Source: CAZMVU01 sp964569295
GTDB taxonomy: Bacteria > Hydrogenedentota > Hydrogenedentia > Hydrogenedentales > JAGMZX01
Direction: 5' to 3'
Length of the DNA: 11,815 nt
Assembly: GCA_964569295.1 (NCBI GenBank)
Contig: CAZMVU010000156.1
Coordinates: 1 to 11,815, forward strand
Shown: positions 7,300-11,815 of the stretch, piece after piece
How positions within the stretch are numbered: position 1 is the first letter of the stretch
Layout: each line of letters begins with the position of its first letter
Program-made: the position numbers and the translations under genes
The notes under the pieces: model-generated
What the model saw: only the letters and a program-made list of their open reading frames with translations
Databases searched by the model: none
What the model was told of the DNA's origin: nothing

Positions 7300-7328
7300 A
7301 CTCTACCGCGAAAAACGCAGGGCGTCAA
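7300..7328 (-). promoter_or_regulatory. Promoter of the tandem cNMP-domain gene
   Basis: On the minus strand, TTGACG (7323-7328, 5 of 6) is followed by a 17-base spacer and TAGAGT (7300-7305, 4 of 6). The implied leader is short, about 36 bases, and carries the GGAGG ribosome site. No comparably good promoter is visible on the plus strand for the divergent lyase gene in the 7258-7536 gap; only a 13-base dyad, CTTGGC-C-GCCAAG (7384-7396), stands out there. Confidence 0.6.
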
Positions 7329-7536
7329 TAAAAAAACGTACAATCCTCAGAATGTCGTGCCCGGGGGTGCGGCTTTGTGTATTCTTGGCCGCCAAGGCGG
7401 ATTGCGACTCGGCAGCTTCTTGTGCAATCCTTGCGAGGCGTTGGAGCGGGGCGCCAGCCTTCAAAAAGCCGGTTTGCCTGGCACGCGGCAGAGAACGCCG
7501 GCAACGCGAACCGTCCAGACAAGAAGGAGAATCGCT

Positions 7537-9447
7537 GTGTATACCTTGATACGAATCGTTGTGCTTACGGCCTTGCTGGCCACACCCGCCGCTGCTGCCG
7601 ATATCGATGCGGGGGAACTGGGTGCACGCCTTGCGGATGTCGATCCGGCGCACCCGCGGCTCTTTTTTGCCGAGGCGGAGACCGAAGCGTTGAAGGCGAA
7701 GATTGCCTCCGACCCGCTGCTTGAGGGGGCCTTCGATTACCTGGCCGCCAATGCGGAAATCGTGAAGACCCTGGCGCCGTCAACGCGCAAGCAGGTGGGC
7801 AAGCGGCTGCTGGGCGTGTCGCGCCGCGTCTTGCAACGCGTGTCCTACCTCGCCTTCGTCTACCGCATGACAGGCGATGAGGCCCTGTTGCGCCGCGCGG
7901 AGGCAGAGATGCTGGCCGCGGCGGATTTCGAGGACTGGAACCCCAGCCACTTTCTCGATGTTGCCGAGATGACCGCCGCGCTCGCCATCGGCTACGACTG
8001 GCTCTACAACGACCTCGCACCGGAGTCGCGCGCCACCATCCGCGATGCCATTGTCGAGAAAGGGCTCGAAACCTCGCTCGAAGGGGGCGGGTGGGTCACC
8101 ACGACGAACAATTGGAACCAGGTCTGCCATGGCGGGCTTACCCTGGGCGCCCTCGCCGTCGTGGAGGACGAACCCGATCTGGCGGAAACGGTCATTGCGC
8201 GCGGCCTGAAAAATCTTCCCCGCGCCATGCACGAATACGAACCGGACGGCGTTTACCCCGAGGGCGCAAGCTACTGGCAGTATGGCACCACCTACAACGT
8301 GTTGTTCATCGCCGCCCTCGAATCCGTGCTCGGGACGGACTTCGGAATTACATCGGCTCAGGGACTGATGAAATCGCCGGAATTCATGCTCCATGTGACA
8401 GGGCCCACCGGCAAATACTTCAACTTTTCCGACTGCGGCAGCGGCAGCGGCAGCGCGCCCGCATTGCACTGGTTCGCCCGGCGCCTCGACCGGCCGGCCT
8501 TTCTCTGGCATGAGCAGGAGGCGTTGGCGGAACTGGCCACCAAAGAACCGAACAGCAAGGGTTCGGGCAACCGGTTGCTCCCCTTCCTCCTTATCTGGGG
8601 CATGCCCACAGCCGCCGTCCCAACGCCGGAAACCCGCCATTGGCAGGGCGACGGCCCCACGCCCGTGGCCATGCACCGCAGCGCCTGGCAGGAAGATGCC
8701 ACCTACGTCGGCGTGAAAGGCGGTTCGCCCCACACCAACCATGCGCACATGGACATCGGCACCTTCGTCATCGACATGCAGGGCGTGCGCTGGGCAATTG
8801 ACCTGGGCGCGCAAAGCTACCACAGCCTTGAATCGAAAGGTATTGCGCTGTGGGACCGCAGCAGCCGGGAAAGTGAGCGTTGGACGGTCTTCCGCCTCAA
8901 CAACTTCAGCCACAACACGCTGGTAGTCAACGACGAATTGCAGCGTGTGCGGGCGGACGCACGCATCAGCGCTTTTTCCGGCGCACCCAGCCATCCACAC
9001 ACCATCATTGACATGTCGCCGGTTTATGAAGGCCAGCTCACCAAGGCCATTCGCGGGGTCCACCTCGACGGCGAAACCGTGCTCATCCAGGACGAGATCG
9101 CCGCGCCTGAAGATGCCGAAGCCGACGTGCGCTGGGGCATGGTCACCAAGGCCGCAGTCACGCTCGAAGAGGGCACCGCCACCCTCGAGCAAGCCGGCAA
9201 AACCGCGACGCTGCGTGTCCTCGCACCCGGCGGCGTCACGCTCGATGTCCTCGACCTCGAAGACCCGCCCCGGTCCTACGACGCGAAGAACCCAAACACA
9301 CGCATGGTCGCCTTCAACGTTACCCTGCCCGCCGCGGGCAAGGAGACCTTGGCAGTGTGTGTGACGCCCGGCGAAACGCCGGATGAATGGCCCAGCGTGC
9401 ACCCGCTCGCCGACTGGCTTCCCAATCCGTTGCCAAGCCAGCGTTGA
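7537..9447 (+). CDS. Secreted heparinase II/III-family polysaccharide lyase
   Basis: A 636-residue protein with a signal peptide (about 1-21, ending ATPAAAA before Asp22), so it is exported. It then shows a helical toroid domain (about 40-350) and a beta-rich heparinase II/III-like domain (about 370-610), the usual order for lyases that cleave uronic-acid polysaccharides by beta-elimination. Diagnostic segments are NNWNQVCHGG (191-200), DGVYPEGASYWQYGTTY (237-253) and HTNHAHMDIGTF (399-410) followed by GVRWAIDLG (416-424). Histidines 198, 402 and 404 and tyrosines 246, 249 and 253 are candidate active-site or metal-site residues by analogy. The start is GTG 7537: AAGGAG (7524-7529) lies seven bases upstream and the signal peptide begins immediately; no in-frame ATG is near. 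The exact substrate (heparin-like, alginate or other) cannot be told. No transporter, SusC/D pair or sulfatase is adjacent, so it is not in a visible polysaccharide-utilisation locus. Confidence 0.88.
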   Translation: MYTLIRIVVLTALLATPAAAADIDAGELGARLADVDPAHPRLFFAEAETEALKAKIASDPLLEGAFDYLAANAEIVKTLAPSTRKQVGKRLLGVSRRVLQRVSYLAFVYRMTGDEALLRRAEAEMLAAADFEDWNPSHFLDVAEMTAALAIGYDWLYNDLAPESRATIRDAIVEKGLETSLEGGGWVTTTNNWNQVCHGGLTLGALAVVEDEPDLAETVIARGLKNLPRAMHEYEPDGVYPEGASYWQYGTTYNVLFIAALESVLGTDFGITSAQGLMKSPEFMLHVTGPTGKYFNFSDCGSGSGSAPALHWFARRLDRPAFLWHEQEALAELATKEPNSKGSGNRLLPFLLIWGMPTAAVPTPETRHWQGDGPTPVAMHRSAWQEDATYVGVKGGSPHTNHAHMDIGTFVIDMQGVRWAIDLGAQSYHSLESKGIALWDRSSRESERWTVFRLNNFSHNTLVVNDELQRVRADARISAFSGAPSHPHTIIDMSPVYEGQLTKAIRGVHLDGETVLIQDEIAAPEDAEADVRWGMVTKAAVTLEEGTATLEQAGKTATLRVLAPGGVTLDVLDLEDPPRSYDAKNPNTRMVAFNVTLPAAGKETLAVCVTPGETPDEWPSVHPLADWLPNPLPSQR

Positions 9448-9512
9448 ACGCGTTTCCGCCGAGACCGTCCCGGCTTGCGCGCCAGCGTCTACCCACGGCC
9501 TTGGCGGGAAAA

Positions 9513-9530
9513 GCGGTGGCAAGCCACCGC
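9513..9530. repeat. Perfect dyad of dispersed-repeat type
   Basis: GCGGTGGC-AA-GCCACCGC is a perfect eight-base stem with a two-base loop, followed by ACTCCAAAGG. I recall very similar intergenic sequences recurring in planctomycete-like genomes, but that is memory and not a search. It lies 66 bases after the lyase stop codon and could also end its transcript, although no T-run follows. Confidence 0.55.
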
Positions 9531-9727
9531 ACTCCAAAGGGCGCCTGCATCGTGACTCATAGAGGCAGCCGGCAGGCCAGAACCGGTCGTAGCCGTGACA
9601 CCGGGGCACCCCATGACGTACGGCAAATGGCGAAGGAATTACGAAGATTCATAGCCCTGGCTTTCAGCCCTCTTGCGTGCGGGGTGCCGGCTGGCCTGGG
9701 CCTGCGGCCCGGGCTGGTATAGTACGG

Positions 9728-9849
9728 GCCGTTGACCCTGCAGAAAGGGCCGATTCTCGTCTACAGGGAGGGCGGGTCGACACTTAACGCAAGCCCCCAA
9801 GACGGCGGCCAAGGGCAACCGCCCTCCCGGGCGCCGCGAGGTCAACGGC
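9728..9849 (-). repeat. Nested 122-base inverted repeat downstream of nikR
   Basis: The outer arms GCCGTTGACC (9728-9737) and GGTCAACGGC (9840-9849) are perfect over ten bases. Inner arms GGGAGGGCGG (9766-9775) and CCGCCCTCCC (9819-9828) are also perfect over ten bases. The element starts ten bases beyond the nikR stop on its downstream side, so it may protect or end the nikR transcript. Its size and nested design echo the element at 6232-6351, although I see no clear sequence identity between them. Confidence 0.55.
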
Positions 9850-9859
9850 AGGGCGGCGT

Positions 9860-10276
9860 TCAGGTGAGGGACTTGCCGGTCGAGCTCATCGACACGGAAA
9901 CGTGGAAGACGCCCTTCTGCTGGCGCATGGCGTCGGCCATATGCTCGATCATGGAGGCTTCACCACGCACCATGATCATCTCCGCGCACAGGCGCCGGTC
10001 GAGGTGGATGTGGGTGGTGGCGAGCACATTGGCATGGTGGTGGTGCTGCACGGCGGTGAGCTTCTGGCCAAGTTCCCGTTTCTCGTGGTCGAAGACGAGG
10101 GTGATCGTGCCCAGGGCTTCCTCGCCCTCTTTCCATGCCTCCTCGACCAGGCGCCCGCGAATGAGATCGCGGATAAACTCGGACCGGTTGCCATAGTGGC
10201 CCTTGCGCATGAGCCGGTTCATGCGTTCGAGCAGGGTCTTCTCAATCGTGAAGCTGAGCCGCTCCAACGCCGCCAT
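9860..10276 (-). CDS. nikR: Nickel-responsive transcriptional regulator NikR
   Basis: A 138-residue protein with the NikR layout: N-terminal ribbon-helix-helix DNA-binding domain (about 1-50, beginning LERLSFTIEKTLLERMNRL) and a C-terminal ACT-like nickel-binding and tetramerisation domain (about 55-132). The four high-affinity nickel ligands of E. coli NikR (His76, His87, His89, Cys95) correspond to His78, His89, His91 and Cys97, all present in QHHHH, THIH and RLC contexts with a constant two-residue offset. It is therefore expected to bind nickel and, when loaded, to control nickel uptake or nickel-enzyme genes. The start has GGGGAG (complement of 10283-10288) six bases upstream. No nikABCDE, hydrogenase or urease gene lies in the window, so its targets are elsewhere. 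It sits 93 bases behind a small membrane-protein ORF on the same strand, with a hairpin between. Confidence 0.95.
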   Translation of the reverse strand: MAALERLSFTIEKTLLERMNRLMRKGHYGNRSEFIRDLIRGRLVEEAWKEGEEALGTITLVFDHEKRELGQKLTAVQHHHHANVLATTHIHLDRRLCAEMIMVRGEASMIEHMADAMRQQKGVFHVSVSMSSTGKSLT

Positions 10277-10306
10277 GCGGTTCTCCCCCGTGGATGCTGC
10301 CCGTTT

Positions 10307-10333
10307 CGGCGCGACCCGGGCGGGGTCGCGTCG
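10307..10333 (-). terminator. GC-rich hairpin between the 58-residue ORF and nikR
   Basis: Bases 10307-10317 pair with 10323-10333 as an 11-base stem containing one G-T wobble, around the loop GGGCG; the core CGCGACCC/GGGTCGCG is perfect. It lies in the 93-base gap upstream of nikR. There is no T-run, so it may attenuate, process or stabilise a shared transcript, or simply be a repeat. Confidence 0.45.
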
Positions 10334-10369
10334 GCATTATGGCGCAGCGTGCCTGGACAGCCTGGGCGT

Positions 10370-10546
10370 TCAGGCGTTGGTGGGCTTGTTGAGATTTTCC
10401 AAGAAGGCTACCAAGCTGCTCGCGAAGCCGAGGAGGCCGTTGAATACGCTGATGAACAGCATGATGATGCCGAGCACTTCCTCCAGATCACGGCTGGCAT
10501 GGCGCGGGGCGTGGGCTAAGGTTCGTTCCGACATTTCGATTCGCAT
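10370..10546 (-). CDS. Small membrane protein, 58 residues
   Basis: An unrecognised miniprotein. A charged, mainly hydrophilic start (MRIEMSERTL, residues 1-10, then HASRDLEE to 23) is followed by one hydrophobic segment (about 24-48, EVLGIIMLFISVF onward) and a short polar tail (NLNKPTNA). One membrane-spanning or amphipathic helix is expected. AGGAG (complement of 10557-10561) lies ten bases before ATG 10546, supporting real translation; ATG 10534 (MSERT) is a possible alternative. The frame stays open well upstream, but that part overlaps the divergent TPR gene and is its shadow. The gene precedes nikR on the same strand, so co-transcription is possible. I know of no family to assign. Confidence 0.55.
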   Translation of the reverse strand: MRIEMSERTLAHAPRHASRDLEEVLGIIMLFISVFNGLLGFASSLVAFLENLNKPTNA

Positions 10547-10756
10547 ATCAAAAACTCTCCTGGCAGCCGGGCACGGTGTTGTGAACCCTTTGTGTATGCT
10601 TGCAAAGGCACTGTATGCAATAATATACAGAGAGACCGGCGCGATCAATACGCTGGGAATCGCCAAGCTCCGTTTTTTTTGGGGGCATGGTCCGGTTTCA
10701 AAGCGTGGCACGGTGCGTGAGTACGGTGTGATCCGCCCAGGTCTCAAAAAGAAGTT
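10547..10756. promoter_or_regulatory. Divergent promoter region with GTATGC repeats and an AT-rich dyad
   Basis: This is the shared upstream region of the miniprotein/nikR side and the TPR gene. GTATGC occurs twice in direct orientation (10594-10599 and 10613-10618), and CTGTAT...ATACAG (10611-10616, 10625-10630) forms a six-base inverted repeat around an AT-rich centre. Promoter-like boxes are present but weak: TTGCAT then CATACA on the minus strand, and TTGCAA at 10600-10605 near TAATAT (10621-10626) on the plus strand. The half-sites only partly resemble the E. coli NikR operator (GTATGA-N16-TCATAC), so autoregulation is speculative. A T8G5 run (10673-10685) is also notable. Confidence 0.4.
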
Positions 10757-11680
10757 ATGGTAAACGAGCACACAAGACGGCTGCGCAAACAAGCGGAGCG
10801 CCTGGTGACCATCGGCAACTACGCCGAGGCGCTCCCCATCTATCGCCGTGTACTGGCCAACGACGACGCGAACGGGAAGGCGTGGTACGGCATCGGCTAT
10901 GTCTTCTATAAGCTGAGGCGCGGCGAGCAAGCAGTGGCCGCGTTGCGCCAGGCCCGTGCATATGGCTATGAGCCGGCGGGCCGGCTGCTCACCTATCTCA
11001 ATAGGCGCGAAGATGCCCCAGCCCCAGAACAGCCCGCTGCCCAAGAGGCCGCGCCGGAACCCGAGTATCCGGAGCCGGTTTTCGAGCACGATTCCAAACG
11101 TGGCGGGTTGCCGGCGTCGCCGTCACGCCGGGAAGAACTGGAGCACATCTGCCGCCAGCGCCAAGAGGAGCTCGACGCCTTTCGCGAGCGCCTCGCCGCG
11201 CGTGCCATGGCGCTCCATGTCGCGCCGGACAGTTCTTCCGCAACGGCCGTACGCACGGCGCAGGCCGCCCACGAGGTGACCGAGCAGCGGCTTATCGAGC
11301 GGCGGCGCGCCTGGAAAGCCATCAAAAAACGCTGCCGCCAAGCGGAGAAGGACGACGGCGCCCAAGCCGCCGCGCAACACAATCAGGAGCGCGGCGAAGC
11401 CAAACGCGCCTACGAATATGCCGAGCAGGAACATGAAGCGGCCAGTGCCGGCCTGCGCGAAGCGATGCACGCGCTGGCTGATGCCGTGCTCGCGCTGCCG
11501 GAAACTCCCGGGGCACTGCGGCCCCTCGTGTACGAAATCGGCCACCTCCAACACGAGATTACCGCCATTGAGGCGCAACTCGGCGAGGCCATGGATGCGG
11601 AATCGCCCGGCCCGGTGCCGGAGCGTGCGCCAGCAGACAAGAAGCACCACCATGATTCGGGGGTGCATTCCGCCAGTTGA
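10757..11680 (+). CDS. TPR and coiled-coil protein of unknown function
   Basis: A 307-residue protein that I cannot assign to a named family. Residues about 7-72 form two TPR-like helical pairs (RLVTIGNYAEALPIYRRVL, then AWYGIGYVFYKLRRGEQAV), a protein-protein interaction module. A Pro/Glu/Ala-rich linker (about 86-108) follows, then a long charged helical region (about 124-280) rich in Glu, Arg, Ala and Gln, predicted to be coiled coil in at least two blocks, and a His-rich tail (KKHHHD, 295-300). There is no signal peptide or membrane segment, so it is probably cytoplasmic. ATG 10757 is the only good start; the ribosome site (AAGAAG, near 10749) is weak. It diverges from the miniprotein/nikR pair. 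It might be a scaffold, but no partner is visible, and low-complexity composition makes remote similarity unreliable. Confidence 0.72.
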   Translation: MVNEHTRRLRKQAERLVTIGNYAEALPIYRRVLANDDANGKAWYGIGYVFYKLRRGEQAVAALRQARAYGYEPAGRLLTYLNRREDAPAPEQPAAQEAAPEPEYPEPVFEHDSKRGGLPASPSRREELEHICRQRQEELDAFRERLAARAMALHVAPDSSSATAVRTAQAAHEVTEQRLIERRRAWKAIKKRCRQAEKDDGAQAAAQHNQERGEAKRAYEYAEQEHEAASAGLREAMHALADAVLALPETPGALRPLVYEIGHLQHEITAIEAQLGEAMDAESPGPVPERAPADKKHHHDSGVHSAS

Positions 11681-11729
11681 GAAGCCGGACAGGCTCCCGC
11701 GCGTACACCACGCGTCTGCGTCCGCAATA

Positions 11730-11780
11730 ATGGGTGCAGTTCTTCTACTACCGATGTTTGGGTTCCTTCGTGCCCGTTGT
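11730..11780 (-). repeat. Terminal dispersed repeat, right copy
   Basis: This is the inverted copy of bases 1-51 (49 of 51 identical). It starts 49 bases after the TPR gene stop codon and ends seven bases before a second repeat at 11787. No coding role is visible. Confidence 0.85.
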
Positions 11781-11786
11781 GAGCAA

Positions 11787-11804
11787 GCAAAACGGGACTG
11801 ACAC
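11787..11804 (+). repeat. 18-base repeat shared with 4002-4019
   Basis: GCAAAACGGGACTGACAC is identical to bases 4002-4019, where it forms one arm of a hairpin. Here the window ends 11 bases later, so the pairing arm, if present, is out of view. It indicates a family of dispersed noncoding elements that is separate from the 51-base repeat but adjacent to it. Confidence 0.75.
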
Positions 11805-11815
11805 AAGCGAGCGAG

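Larger units (their letters stand above)
9448..9859. other. 412-base noncoding region between the lyase gene and nikR
   Basis: The lyase gene ends at 9447 and nikR ends, convergently, at 9860. I see no gene with a ribosome site and plausible domain content here. The region contains the dyad at 9513-9530, a GC-rich stem CCTGGGCC-TGC-GGCCCGGG near 9695-9713 with one G-T wobble, and the nested inverted repeat at 9728-9849. A TATAGT with upstream TG (9716-9723) resembles an extended -10, but no -35 box is found at normal spacing. Confidence 0.7.

Noticed and set aside
6322..7536. Upstream extension of the lyase reading frame
   Set aside because: The extension overlaps the cNMP-domain gene in antisense and would bury the signal peptide; GTG 7537 has an ideal ribosome site.
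7780..9609. A 609-codon open frame antisense to the lyase gene
   Set aside because: It has no domain signal and mirrors the well-supported heparinase-family gene; its start lies in the repeat region.
9716..9723. Extended -10 promoter (TGGTATAGT) in the 9448-9859 gap
   Set aside because: There is no -35-like box at suitable spacing and no gene on the plus strand downstream for it to serve.
1..11780. A composite transposon or insertion sequence bounded by the terminal inverted repeats
   Set aside because: There is no transposase, integrase or resolvase gene in the window, and the copies look like ordinary noncoding dispersed repeats.
1..11815. CRISPR array, tRNA or rRNA genes, or a phage or defence island
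   Set aside because: I found no regularly spaced direct repeats, no tRNA cloverleaf or rRNA core sequence, and no cas, nuclease, integrase or phage structural gene; the helicase alone does not make a defence system.

Overview
The window is GC-rich bacterial DNA carrying eight genes I can support, none of which forms an obvious single pathway or prophage. Strong Shine-Dalgarno sites, sigma70-type promoter boxes and long antisense shadow ORFs all fit a high-GC Gram-negative chromosome. A secreted heparinase II/III-type lyase, a membrane-anchored SGNH hydrolase, and many intergenic hairpin repeats suggest a polysaccharide-degrading lineage of the planctomycete/Verrucomicrobia/Hydrogenedentes kind. 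That taxonomic guess rests on recalled resemblance only. The two ends carry the same 51-base repeat in inverted orientation, so the window may be a whole metagenomic contig that broke at dispersed repeats (inference).

Layout. 101-2713 (-): Ski2/Hel308-type SF2 helicase with an unusual C-terminal OmpR/PhoB-type winged helix. It has a near-consensus promoter at 2754-2782. 2961-3959 (+): SGNH hydrolase with an N-terminal membrane anchor, divergent from the helicase. 3960-4296: two hairpins, a 17-base perfect palindrome, an extended -10 promoter and a structured leader, leading into 4297-6192 (+), a divergent transketolase-family enzyme. 6193-6408: a convergent intergenic region holding a branched inverted repeat. 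6409-7257 (-): a protein made of two cyclic-nucleotide-binding folds without a DNA-binding domain. 7537-9447 (+): secreted heparinase II/III family protein with a GTG start. 9448-9859: noncoding, with several inverted repeats. 9860-10276 (-): the nickel regulator NikR, preceded on the same strand by a 58-residue membrane miniprotein (10370-10546). 10757-11680 (+): a TPR plus coiled-coil protein of unknown function. 11681-11815: end repeats.

How the genes fit together. The genes look mostly independently transcribed: orientation changes often and each main unit has its own leader. The lyase and SGNH hydrolase both act on carbohydrate substrates outside the cytoplasm by family expectation. NikR has no nickel transporter or nickel enzyme beside it, so its targets lie elsewhere. 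The least ordinary items are the helicase-winged-helix fusion with a palindrome over its own -10 box, the divergent transketolase active-site loops with an attenuator-like leader, the second cNMP domain that has lost both phosphate-binding residues, and the repeated branched noncoding elements.
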